DNA of 64,000 bases from Actinoplanes sichuanensis. Lineage in GTDB: Bacteria; Actinomycetota; Actinomycetes; Mycobacteriales; Micromonosporaceae. Shown one piece after another: positions 16,521 to 24,735 of the stretch. Position 1 is the stretch's first letter. Each line of letters starts with the position of its first letter. A program made the translations under genes and the position numbers. The notes beneath the pieces were generated by a model. It ran no database searches and was not told where the DNA came from. It was given only the letters and a program-made list of their open reading frames with translations. The stretch spans positions 4,588,001-4,652,000 of the forward strand of contig NZ_AP028461.1 in assembly GCF_033097365.1 (NCBI RefSeq). The letters are read 5' to 3'.

Positions 16521-19015
16521 CGTTCAGCCCGTACGTGTTGTTCCGACGCGGAACTCTGCCCTACAGCGCCCTGACCGGTCTCGTCCCGACGCAGACGTGG
16601 GCGCTACTCGACGAGGCCGACCACCACGACCGGCAGCGCACGGCGCTGGCCGCCGACCTGGAACAGGCGCTGCACGACGCGATACCGGACCTGCCGCCCA
16701 CCGACCGGGCAGCCGCCCTGGCCGTACGCCGGGCCGTGCACAACGACCGGCCGCTGCCGAAGCCACCCGCCACCCTGCCGCACTCCTGCCGGGAGCAGGC
16801 CGACCAGTGGGCCCGGTCCCGGCAGCGCAGCGCCGACCTGCGCGCCGAGGCGCAGACCTGCCACGACGGCGAACTCGACACCGCCCGCAAGGTACTGGCC
16901 GAGGTGGCCCGGACCCCGGACTTCCAGGCCGGGCTGCAACTGTCCGGCGCCGACCTGCACCGGGAGGTCAGCGCGTACGCCGCCGACCCGTACGACAGGC
17001 GCCGCAAGGCCGCCCGCCGGCGGCGGGCGGAGAGCACCATCGTCAGCTACGCCTACCGGGTGGCACTCAAACCGTCGCCGTTCGGCACGTTCACCGAGAT
17101 CGGCGCGCACCCGTGGACCGGACACCCGGGCGGCACCGGCGGCCGAGTGAGCACCGCCCGGCTCAACCTCGGCCTGGTCGCCTGGCTGGCCGACGCACTG
17201 CGCCGCGTCGACGGAGCGGACCGACTGTTCCGGATCCGGCTCAACCACACCCTGACCGTCGACGGTGACCGGGTGCTGTTCCTGCGCCCGCTGGACCGGG
17301 TGGTCTCGGCCCGGTACGGCGACCTGGTGCGCCTGCTGCAACAGACCCTCGGCGACGACGGCCTGCCGGAACACGAACTGCACCGGCTGCTGCCCGCCGA
17401 CACCGTCGACAACCTGGTCAAGCTCGGCCTGTGCCACCGCGACCTGGGCCTGCCCGATCAGACGCTGCGCCCGGCGGAGGCCGTCGCCGACCTGGTACGC
17501 CCGATCCTGGGCGAGCGGCACGCGGACGGCTTCGACCGGTTGCAGCGCATCGAGGACGAGTTCGCCGGAGCCGACGTGGCCCGCCGCGCCGTGCTGCTGG
17601 ACGACCTGACCGACCAGGTGCAGCGGATCAGCGGCGAACCGCCCCAGGCCGAGGCGATGCGCGCCGCGATCTACGAGGACGTCGGCACCCACGCGCCCTC
17701 GGCGACGTGGCGGCCCGACGTGCTGGAGGCGAACCGGGACGGCCTGGCCCTGTTCCAGCGGCTGCTGCCGCTGCTGGACGACGCGACGATGACCCGACTC
17801 GGCCTGTACCGGCTGTTCACGCGAACCTTCGGCACGGCCGCCGGCCCGGTCGACCTGCTGCGCTTCTACCAGGTGTTCGACGCGCTGACGCCGGACGAGA
17901 CGGCCGCGCTGATGACCGGAGCCGACGATCCGCACGCCGTCCTGATCCGCCGGCATCGAACCGACTTCTACCGCCGGCTGCAGGACGGACGACTGGGCGC
18001 CACCGACGGCGACCGCATCCTCGTCGACCCGCGGCTGCTGCACGACTTCCTGGCCGGGCTGCCCACCGCATCACCCGCCTGGCGGTCGACGGCCTACCGG
18101 GTGCAGTTCGGCACCGCGGACGGGCAGACGCTGGCCGTGGTCAACGGAGTCACCACCGGGCACGGCGTGTTCTTCTCCCGCTTCTGTGACCTGCTGCGAC
18201 GTACCGGCCCGGGCGACTGGGACCTGGGTACCGCGGTCGGTGCGCACCTGCACCGCACCGGACCACGACAGACCGACATCACCGCCACGCTCGGGCTCAA
18301 CTTCAACCTGCACCCCCGACTCACCCCGTACGAGCTGCTGTATCCCGGGTCGGTGGCCCGGCCCGCCGCGACGGGAGTGCTGACACTCGCCGACGTCACG
18401 GTGGTCGCCGACCCGGACCGCCGCCGGCTGCGGCTGTTGTCACGACGCGACGGCGCACCCCTCGACCTGGTGCCGCTGAACTTCCTCTATCCGGCGGCGG
18501 CGCCACCGCCGTACCGGTTCCTCTGCGGCTTCGCGCCCACCCGCACGTACCGGGGCGGCCTGTGGGAACAGACCGACCGGGCCCACCCGCACGACGCGCC
18601 GCCGCACCGTCCCCGGGTGATGCTCGGCGATCTGGTGCTGGACCGACGGACCTGGCGGATCCCGATCGACGAACTGCCCCGGCCGGACGGCTTGGACGCC
18701 TTCGACCGCTGGTGGCGCGGGCGGGGCCTGCCGCGTACCGCCTTCTTCCGGATCGTCGCACCACCGCCGGACGGCCCCCGCGACCTGATCAGCGAAACCC
18801 GCCGGTGGGCGCTGGAGGCCCGCACCGCCCGACTGCACAAACCACACTTCCTGGACGTACGCAATCCGTTCCTGCTGTCCGTACTGGACCGGCAGGCCCG
18901 CGCCTGTCCCGACGGCAGCCTGATGGTGCAGGAATGCCTGCCCGCGGTCGGGAAGGACGCGGCCGAGGAGTTCTTCGTCGAACACGACCTGGACGGTGAC
19001 CATGCCGACGACTGA
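16517..19015 (+). CDS. nosE: thiopeptide dehydratase, glutamylation subunit (LanB-like; NosE-like)
   Basis: An 832-residue protein with ATGA overlap to nosF. It matches the N-terminal (glutamylation) part of class I lanthipeptide dehydratases: an N-terminal YVLFRRGTLPYSAL, a central YAYRVALKPSPFGTFTEIG (the conserved R-x-PFG-F region) and a C-terminal LNFNLHPRLTPYELLYPG. It transfers glutamate from glutamyl-tRNA to Ser/Thr side chains of the precursor. The elimination domain is missing from this chain and is supplied by the next gene, the usual split in thiopeptides. Confidence 0.92.
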   Translation: MTFSPYVLFRRGTLPYSALTGLVPTQTWALLDEADHHDRQRTALAADLEQALHDAIPDLPPTDRAAALAVRRAVHNDRPLPKPPATLPHSCREQADQWARSRQRSADLRAEAQTCHDGELDTARKVLAEVARTPDFQAGLQLSGADLHREVSAYAADPYDRRRKAARRRRAESTIVSYAYRVALKPSPFGTFTEIGAHPWTGHPGGTGGRVSTARLNLGLVAWLADALRRVDGADRLFRIRLNHTLTVDGDRVLFLRPLDRVVSARYGDLVRLLQQTLGDDGLPEHELHRLLPADTVDNLVKLGLCHRDLGLPDQTLRPAEAVADLVRPILGERHADGFDRLQRIEDEFAGADVARRAVLLDDLTDQVQRISGEPPQAEAMRAAIYEDVGTHAPSATWRPDVLEANRDGLALFQRLLPLLDDATMTRLGLYRLFTRTFGTAAGPVDLLRFYQVFDALTPDETAALMTGADDPHAVLIRRHRTDFYRRLQDGRLGATDGDRILVDPRLLHDFLAGLPTASPAWRSTAYRVQFGTADGQTLAVVNGVTTGHGVFFSRFCDLLRRTGPGDWDLGTAVGAHLHRTGPRQTDITATLGLNFNLHPRLTPYELLYPGSVARPAATGVLTLADVTVVADPDRRRLRLLSRRDGAPLDLVPLNFLYPAAAPPPYRFLCGFAPTRTYRGGLWEQTDRAHPHDAPPHRPRVMLGDLVLDRRTWRIPIDELPRPDGLDAFDRWWRGRGLPRTAFFRIVAPPPDGPRDLISETRRWALEARTARLHKPHFLDVRNPFLLSVLDRQARACPDGSLMVQECLPAVGKDAAEEFFVEHDLDGDHADD

Positions 19016-19970
19016 ACCCACCCGCTGGCACAGCCTGCACATCCACCGCTACGACCAGCAGGACCGGCTCCTCGCCGACGCCGTGGCGCCCCTGCTGGAC
19101 CGGCTGCGCCCCGACGGGCACTTCTTCCTGCGCTACTGGAAGGGCGGCCACCACATCCGGCTCCGGCTGCGAGGCCCGGACGCTCTGGCCGACACCGCCG
19201 CCGAGACACTGCGCGACTACTGCGCCCGCCACCCGGCCGGCGCCGACTTCGACGTCGCGGCGTTCCGGCAGGCCCAGCTCACCATGGCCGCGCTGGAGGA
19301 CGAACAGACCGACGACATTCAACCCCCCGACACGGTACGTGCGGCCGCGTACCAGCCGGAACACGACAAATACGGTGGCCCCGCCGGTGTCGCCGCCGCC
19401 GAACGGTTCTTCCAGGCCAGCAGCGACGCCGTCCTGACCGAACTACCCCGGCTGATCGACCACCCGGCCCGACGGCTGGGCACCGCGTTCGCCACCATGC
19501 TGCGCTCGCTCACCGCGGCCGGGCACACCCCCGCCGACTCGGCCCGGTTCTTCGCCGACTACTGCCTGCTGTGGTCGCCGTACGTCTTCGACGCCTTCCT
19601 GACCACCTGGCCACGGCTGCTGGCCGCGCACGCGCCCGGCCTGTCCCGGCACGCCGGCGCCCTGCTGGACACGGCCGACCCGGGACCGGTCGGCATCGCC
19701 GTGCGCACCGCGCTGAACGCCGCCGACCACGACGTGCTGACCGCGGTCACCCTGGCCGGCCCGGACGCGCCCCCGCACCGACGCCGCCAGGTGCTGCTCA
19801 CCGGCTACCTGCACACCCACAACAACCGGCTCGGCCTGATCCCGCAGCAGGAAGCCCTGCTCGGCTATCTGGGACACCACGTCCTCAGCGGCCACGCGGG
19901 CCGACCCGCCGACCCCACCCTGATGGACCGACTCACCCGGCACCGCGCCGCCCGGCTCGCCCTCGCCTGA
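18996..19970 (+). CDS. nosD: thiopeptide dehydratase, glutamate-elimination subunit (SpaB_C-like; NosD-like)
   Basis: A 324-residue protein of the thiopeptide-type SpaB_C family. The opening TRWHSLHIHRY and FFLRYWKGGHHIRLRLRG are the conserved hallmarks. It removes glutamate from glutamylated Ser/Thr to give dehydroalanine and dehydrobutyrine. It begins within the end of nosE: GTG 18996 or ATG 19002, neither with a strong ribosome site, so translational coupling is likely. With nosE it forms the complete split dehydratase. Confidence 0.9.
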   Translation: MTMPTTEPTRWHSLHIHRYDQQDRLLADAVAPLLDRLRPDGHFFLRYWKGGHHIRLRLRGPDALADTAAETLRDYCARHPAGADFDVAAFRQAQLTMAALEDEQTDDIQPPDTVRAAAYQPEHDKYGGPAGVAAAERFFQASSDAVLTELPRLIDHPARRLGTAFATMLRSLTAAGHTPADSARFFADYCLLWSPYVFDAFLTTWPRLLAAHAPGLSRHAGALLDTADPGPVGIAVRTALNAADHDVLTAVTLAGPDAPPHRRRQVLLTGYLHTHNNRLGLIPQQEALLGYLGHHVLSGHAGRPADPTLMDRLTRHRAARLALA

Positions 19971-19992
19971 CCGCTCTCCCCTGGAGGAACCC

Positions 19993-21216
19993 GTGGACGT
20001 CACCGCCACCACCTACCCGTTCACCCGGCACCGGCCGTTCGAGATGCCCCACGAGTTCGCCTGGCTGCGCGCCAACGCCCCGATCACCCAGGTCAAGCTG
20101 GCCGGCGGCGAACCCGCCTGGCTGATCACCCGATACGACGACGTCCGCGCCGCCCTGTCCGACCCGCGGTTCGCCCGTACTCCCCCGCAGGCCCCGGCCG
20201 CACCCATGGACGCCGGCTTCCCGGTCGACGCGTCGAGCCCGGTGTTCTCCTTCGGCAGCAGCATCTCCGAACCGCCCGGTCACACCCGCTGGCGGCGCAT
20301 CGTCAACAAGGCGTTCACCCAGCGGCAGGCCGACACGATGCGGCCACTGATCCGGCAGCACACCGACGCGGTCCTCGACGACATGGCCGCCCGCGACCGG
20401 CACGCCGACCTGATGGACGACTTCGCCTACCGGCTGCCGCTGCGCATCATCTGCGAACTGCTCGGCATCCCCGACCAGGACCGGCCCGAATTCACCACCC
20501 TCGCCTCCGGACTGACCCGACGCGACCCGCAGACCTCGTTCGCCGAGTTCGGCACCACCATGCAGGGCATCGGCCGGTACGCGGCCACGCTGATCGGCCG
20601 TAAACGCCGTGACCTCGGCGACGACCTGCTCAGCACCCTGATCACCCTGCCCGACGACGATGACAGCCGGCTGTCCAACGAGGAACTGGTCTCCACCGTC
20701 ATCCTGCTGTTGATGGCCGGCTACGAGAGCACCGCCGTCCAGTTCGGCAACGCGTTCTTCGCCCTGTTCCAGAACCCGGACCAGCTGGCCCGGCTGCGCG
20801 CCGAACCGGAACTGGTCGACACCGCGGTCGAGGAGATCCTGCGCTGGGCGCAGATGGGCACCGGCTTCGCGGTGGCCAAGTTCGCCGCCACCGACATCAC
20901 CCTCGGCGAGGTCACCATCCCCACCGGCGCCACCGTGTTCGTCTCGATCGCCTCAGCCGACCGCGACTCGGCACAGTTCGGCGCCGACGCCGAACTGTTC
21001 GACGTGGCCCGCCGCACCGCGACCCGGCACCTGGCGTTCAGCAACGGCCCGCACTACTGCCTGGGCGCCGCCCTGGCCCGCGCCGAACTACGCGAAGGCC
21101 TGTCCGGGGTCCTCGGCCGGTTCCCCGACCTACGCCTGGACGGCAGCCTGACCGACGTCGAACTGGCCGCCAACCTGTTCACCTTCTACCCCCGCAACCT
21201 GCCCGTCACCTGGTGA
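19993..21216 (+). CDS. nosC: cytochrome P450 of thiopeptide tailoring (NosC-like by position)
   Basis: A 407-residue P450 with GTG start after CTGGAGG. The I-helix motif AGYEST, the ExxR helix (EEIL and following) and the heme ligand loop FSNGPHYCLG are all intact. In nosiheptide, two P450s act late: one hydroxylates the pyridine C3 and the other hydroxylates the gamma carbon of Glu6. This gene lies next to nosD, the place of nosC in the order I recall, which would make it the pyridine hydroxylase. The split of function between the two P450s here is inferred only from order. Confidence 0.85.
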   Translation: MDVTATTYPFTRHRPFEMPHEFAWLRANAPITQVKLAGGEPAWLITRYDDVRAALSDPRFARTPPQAPAAPMDAGFPVDASSPVFSFGSSISEPPGHTRWRRIVNKAFTQRQADTMRPLIRQHTDAVLDDMAARDRHADLMDDFAYRLPLRIICELLGIPDQDRPEFTTLASGLTRRDPQTSFAEFGTTMQGIGRYAATLIGRKRRDLGDDLLSTLITLPDDDDSRLSNEELVSTVILLLMAGYESTAVQFGNAFFALFQNPDQLARLRAEPELVDTAVEEILRWAQMGTGFAVAKFAATDITLGEVTIPTGATVFVSIASADRDSAQFGADAELFDVARRTATRHLAFSNGPHYCLGAALARAELREGLSGVLGRFPDLRLDGSLTDVELAANLFTFYPRNLPVTW

Positions 21217-21230
21217 GGAGGAGACCCGCC

Positions 21231-22388
21231 GTGCGCTACCCGTTCGAGCGACGCTGCCCGTTCCAGGAACCCGCCGAGTTCGCCGCACTCCGCGCGGGCG
21301 AGCCGGTCGCACCGGTGGCCCTGCCCTCCGGCGCCTCCGGCTACCTCGTCACCACCTACGACGAGGTCCGGCGGGTCCTCACCGACGACCGGTTCAGCCG
21401 GACCCCGGTCCGCGAACAGGCGGGCCGAGGCAACCCGGGTGGATTCGACTTCGGGCTGTCGGTCGCCGACCCCGTCGCCCACGAACGCTGGCGCCGGCTG
21501 GTCGGCTCGGTCGTCAACCCGCGGCTCGCCGAAACCCTGCGCCCGCGCATCGTCACCGCCGTCGAGCAACTACTCGACCGGCTCGCCGCGACCCCGCAAC
21601 CCGCCGACCTGATGACCTGCTACGCCCGACCGCTCGCCCTACGCGTGCTGGGCGAACTGTTCGACGTTCCGGACGACCTGCGCCCGATGCTCACCACGTG
21701 GGCGGCCGGGATCGCCGCCGCCGGCGCCGACATGCGCGCCTTCGGCGCCGCCACCCAGACCCTGCACCACTGCGCCGTCGAACTGGTCGCCCGACCGCAC
21801 GGCGGCCTGCTCACCGCACTGGCCGCGGCCCGTCACGACGGCCACGCCCTGACCGACGCCGACCTGGTACGCACGGTGATGCTGATGGCCATCGCCGGCT
21901 ACGAGACCTCGGCGGTCCAGATCGGCAACGGCGTGCTGGCCCTGCTGCAACACCCCGAACAGCTCGCACTCGTCCGCGACGGGCACGCCGACGGGGCGGT
22001 CGACGAGATCCTGCGGTACGCCCAGGCCGGCACCGGGTTCGCCGGTATCACCTACACCGTCGAGGGGGTCGAGTTGGGCGGCGTGACCGTCCCACCCGGC
22101 GCGGCGGTGCTCGTCGCACTGGACTCGGCGGCCCGCGACGAACGGCGGGTACCCGAACCGCAGGTCTTCGACGTCACCCGCGGATCGGCCCGCTACCACC
22201 TGGCGTTCGGCAGCGGCGGCCACTACTGTCTCGGCGCACCGGTCGCCCGGGTGGAACTCGAGGAGGGCCTGACCCGCCTGTGCCGGCGTTTTCCGGGGTT
22301 GCGGGCGGCGTACGGCACCGAGAAGGTGGTCTTCACCCGCAACCTGCTGCACCACTACCCCCGCGAGCTACCGGTCCACACCGACTGA
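21231..22388 (+). CDS. nosB: second cytochrome P450 of thiopeptide tailoring (NosB-like by position)
   Basis: A 385-residue P450. The GTG at 21231 has a strong GAGGAGGAG seven bases upstream and is preferred over the GTG at 21213 that overlaps the previous stop. Motifs seen are AGYETS (I-helix), DEILRY and the heme loop FGSGGHYCLG. It resembles its neighbour through most of its length, so the pair probably arose by duplication. By position it corresponds to NosB, the Glu6 gamma-hydroxylase of nosiheptide. It is the last gene of the long rightward operon. Confidence 0.85.
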   Translation: MRYPFERRCPFQEPAEFAALRAGEPVAPVALPSGASGYLVTTYDEVRRVLTDDRFSRTPVREQAGRGNPGGFDFGLSVADPVAHERWRRLVGSVVNPRLAETLRPRIVTAVEQLLDRLAATPQPADLMTCYARPLALRVLGELFDVPDDLRPMLTTWAAGIAAAGADMRAFGAATQTLHHCAVELVARPHGGLLTALAAARHDGHALTDADLVRTVMLMAIAGYETSAVQIGNGVLALLQHPEQLALVRDGHADGAVDEILRYAQAGTGFAGITYTVEGVELGGVTVPPGAAVLVALDSAARDERRVPEPQVFDVTRGSARYHLAFGSGGHYCLGAPVARVELEEGLTRLCRRFPGLRAAYGTEKVVFTRNLLHHYPRELPVHTD

Positions 22389-22464
22389 CGACGCCTGACG
22401 GTCGTGTTCGGGCTCCGACTCCCTCGTGGGCAGCTGCGAGGTGCCGGGCGAAGGCGCTGACCGG

Positions 22465-23097
22465 TCAGGGCTGGGCCACTCCGCTCGGCTGGGGCCTGAC
22501 CGGTTCCTGGCAGGTCCAGGAGACGGTGCCGCTGATGGCGGCGCCGGGCAGCCCGCCCTCACCGGTCTTCGCCAGTTTCTTGAACGTCCAGGTGCCGCTG
22601 CCCTTGCCGTCGGTGGTGGCTTTGCTCGCGGTGCTGTCCGGCCAGGTGCCGTAGACGGTGTCGTCGATTGCGATGCTCGGCCGGGAGCCGGGAGCGACGA
22701 GCCGGTCCTTGGGGTAGGTGCCCGGTCCGGCGTAGTCGGCGATCCACATCTCCATCGTGATCTTGTGACCGTCGACCGGTCCGTCGAGCAGTCCCGCCGC
22801 CAGGTACTGCCTGTCGGCGGTGCCCTTGGCGTACTCGTCGCAGTATTCGAGGAAGTGTGCGCCGCCGGACGGTGCGAGCGCGGTGGTCGTACCCCGGAAG
22901 GTCTTTGCTCCGGTGATGTCGAAGGTGAGGGTGACCCTGGGGGCGATGGAGAGGGCGACCTCGTCGGAGATCTCGCTGCCGGGAGGCCCGTAGTCGTAGA
23001 TCGGTCCGGTCCCTTCCTCGGTGCTGCCGCAGGCGGCGAGGGCGGCGGCCGAGATGACGGCCATCAGGGCCGAGGCGGTCCGTCGAGCGCTGAACAT
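22465..23097 (-). CDS. secreted lipoprotein of unknown function
   Basis: A 210-residue protein with a clear lipoprotein signal: RR, a hydrophobic stretch and lipobox LAAC with Cys23. GGGAGAG precedes the ATG. The mature part starts with a Gly/Thr-rich linker, then beta-rich sequence with several Gly-Thr repeats and two later cysteines. I recognise no family. It is convergent with the end of the thiopeptide operon and divergent from the iron-regulator gene, and belongs clearly to neither. Confidence 0.82.
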   Translation of the reverse strand: MFSARRTASALMAVISAAALAACGSTEEGTGPIYDYGPPGSEISDEVALSIAPRVTLTFDITGAKTFRGTTTALAPSGGAHFLEYCDEYAKGTADRQYLAAGLLDGPVDGHKITMEMWIADYAGPGTYPKDRLVAPGSRPSIAIDDTVYGTWPDSTASKATTDGKGSGTWTFKKLAKTGEGGLPGAAISGTVSWTCQEPVRPQPSGVAQP

Positions 23098-23260
23098 GTT
23101 GTCTCTCCCTGTCTGACCTGTGCCAACAGCATGGAGAGCGCCACCAAAGAAACCCCAAAGACCGGGTGACTCGGTACGGGGGACAAGCTGTGTAGACCAC
23201 GCTCGTCGCGGCGGCCGACCGGAGCGACCGTCCTAACGGGAGGCAGGGTGGCCATCAACC

Positions 23261-23279
23261 TTTGGTAAGGCTAACCTAT
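23261..23279. promoter_or_regulatory. iron box (DtxR/IdeR-type operator) upstream of the DtxR-like gene
   Basis: TTTGGTAAGGCTAACCTAT matches the consensus dyad TTAGGTTAGSCTAACCTAA at 16 of 19 positions. It lies about 40 bp ahead of a 31-codon leader ORF and 150 bp ahead of the regulator start, which suggests autoregulation. Confidence 0.75.
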
Positions 23280-23320
23280 CTCCCACGACCGCCTGTGCAC
23301 GCGTCAATACAGGAGCATTC

Positions 23321-23416
23321 ATGCCTACCCCGAGCCGGGCCGAGCCGGCAACCAGAAGAAGCGGCACGCCCGGACACCACGCGACGCCACTCGTCCCGCT
23401 GCTCCGCACCGCCTGA
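23321..23416 (+). CDS. possible 31-residue leader ORF ahead of the DtxR-like gene
   Basis: The ATG is preceded by AGGAG with ideal spacing. The ORF encodes 31 residues (MPTPSRAEPA, then Arg/Pro/His-rich) and stops 13 bp before the GTG of the regulator. It lies downstream of the iron box. It could be a translated leader coupling ribosomes into the regulator gene, or part of a longer regulator N-terminus in another frame. No homology is recognised. Confidence 0.4.
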   Translation: MPTPSRAEPATRRSGTPGHHATPLVPLLRTA

Positions 23417-23429
23417 CGGGGACACGTCC

Positions 23430-23867
23430 GTGTCGTCGCGCGTCACCGAGACCTACGTACGGATCATCCTGGAGCTCGAGGAGGAACGTGTGCCGCCGAT
23501 CCGGGCCCGGATCGGCGAACGGACCCTCGCGAGCCTGCCTTCGGTCAGCCAGAACATCTCCCGGCTCGAACGCGACGGGCTGATCCACAACGACGAGAAC
23601 CGCCGGCTTCGGCTCACTCCTCGTGGTCGCCGGATGGCAGTGGTCGTCCTCCGCCGACAACGGCTGGCCGAGTTGATGCTGGCCTCGCTCCTCGGCCTGC
23701 CACACGACCAGGCCCACCTCGAGTCGGTCGAGTGGGGACACGTCCTGACGACGGCCGCCGAGCACCACATCTACCAGCGCCTGAGCCGTCCCGGTCACAC
23801 TCCTTGCGGCCTGCGCATCCCCGGCCTCGGCGACCTCGTCGGCGGAGCCGAGCCGCCGCGGGGGTGA
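23430..23867 (+). CDS. short DtxR/IdeR-family iron-dependent regulator
   Basis: With GTG 23430 the protein has 145 residues and starts VSSRVTETYVRIILELEEE, the typical opening of DtxR/IdeR. The winged helix (to about residue 70, with LPSVSQNISRLERDGLIH as recognition region) and the dimerisation and metal domain (RLAELMLASLLGLPHDQAHLE, then WGHVLT) follow. The C-terminal SH3-like domain of full DtxR/IdeR (about 230 residues) is missing; the protein stops soon after CGLRIPGLGDLVG. It is the natural candidate to read the iron boxes of the following cluster. In-frame extension upstream to 23262 is open but low-quality. Confidence 0.85.
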   Translation: MSSRVTETYVRIILELEEERVPPIRARIGERTLASLPSVSQNISRLERDGLIHNDENRRLRLTPRGRRMAVVVLRRQRLAELMLASLLGLPHDQAHLESVEWGHVLTTAAEHHIYQRLSRPGHTPCGLRIPGLGDLVGGAEPPRG

Positions 23868-23890
23868 CGGTGAGGGGCCTTCAACGAACC

Positions 23891-23927
23891 GACGCGGGTC
23901 GATCAGAGGTTCTGATCGACCCGCGTC
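23891..23927. terminator. bidirectional hairpin terminator between the regulator and panD
   Basis: A perfect 17-bp stem (gacgcgggtcgatcaga / tctgatcgacccgcgtc) with a 3-base loop sits 23 bp after the regulator stop and 45 bp after the convergent panD stop. There is no U tract, as is common in actinomycetes. Confidence 0.85.
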
Positions 23928-23972
23928 GACGACAGCTACCCGATCAGGGCCTTGCGGCGACGTCGCGCGGTG

Positions 23973-24407
23973 TCAGCGGCCGGCCGGCGAAGGCGCAGGC
24001 AGGCGACCCGAGCTCTGATCGTCCGAACCGGGGACCGGCTCGGCGAGGTCGTTACCCAGGGCGATGATGCGGTTGTCGGCGTCGACGTGGACGACCTTGG
24101 GCTGGTATCCGACGAGTTCGGACTCCTCGGCCAGCACGAAGGACATGATGATCACCAGGTCGCCGGGGTGGACGAGATGTGCCGCCGCGCCGTTGATGCA
24201 GATGTCGCCGCCGCCGGCGGGCCCGATGATGATGTAGGTCTCGAGGCGGGCGCCGTTGGTGATGTCGACGACCTGGACCTTCTCGCCTTCGATCAGGCCC
24301 GCGGCACGCGCGAGGTCTGCATCGAGTGTCAGCGAACCCACATAATGCAAGTCGGCCTGGGTGACGGTGGCGCGGTGGATTTTTCCGCCCAGGACTTCGC
24401 GAAGCAT
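23973..24407 (-). CDS. panD: aspartate 1-decarboxylase (beta-alanine supply)
   Basis: A 144-residue pyruvoyl enzyme precursor. The self-cleavage site HYVGSLT (Gly24-Ser25) is present, as are [17 protein letters not shown] and VVHVD. The Gly/Ser/Pro-rich tail after residue 125 is extra. The enzyme makes beta-alanine from aspartate, normally for pantothenate. Here it is the last gene of an iron-boxed operon with an MbtH-like gene and an N-hydroxylase gene. Both NRPS proteins of the cluster have a first adenylation domain that reads as beta-Ala, so this copy most likely supplies the NRPS. Confidence 0.92.
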   Translation of the reverse strand: MLREVLGGKIHRATVTQADLHYVGSLTLDADLARAAGLIEGEKVQVVDITNGARLETYIIIGPAGGGDICINGAAAHLVHPGDLVIIMSFVLAEESELVGYQPKVVHVDADNRIIALGNDLAEPVPGSDDQSSGRLPAPSPAGR

Positions 24408-24492
24408 GTCCGGCTCCTCTGTGACTTCGTGTGGGTGGGATCTACGGGATCAGTCGGTGGTGTTCGTGCTGTCGTGCTGCGTCGTGCGTCTG

Positions 24493-24714
24493 TCACTGGG
24501 AGATGTGATCGCGCAGCGATTTCGGGCGGATGTCGGTCCAGTGCTCGTCGATCCAGTCGAGTACTTCCTGACGCGGCCTGCCGCCGGGCTCGCCGTACAC
24601 GATGCTCCAACCGGTCGGCACCGGTTTGAACGTCGGCCACAACGAGTGCTGCTCCTCGCGGTTGATCAGCGCGTAGAAGGAACCGTTGTCGTCGTCGAAC
24701 GGGTTCTGGGCCAT
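24493..24714 (-). CDS. MbtH-like NRPS accessory protein
   Basis: A 73-residue protein with the full MbtH signature: NPFDDDNGSFYALIN, EEQHSLWP, GWSIVYG and DWIDEHWTDIRPKSL. These proteins bind adenylation domains and are needed for their folding or activity. It lies between the N-hydroxylase gene and panD and should serve the adenylation domains of the two NRPSs. It is the only MbtH-like gene in the window. Confidence 0.96.
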   Translation of the reverse strand: MAQNPFDDDNGSFYALINREEQHSLWPTFKPVPTGWSIVYGEPGGRPRQEVLDWIDEHWTDIRPKSLRDHISQ

Positions 24715-24735
24715 GCGGGCAGCTCCTCGCTGTCG

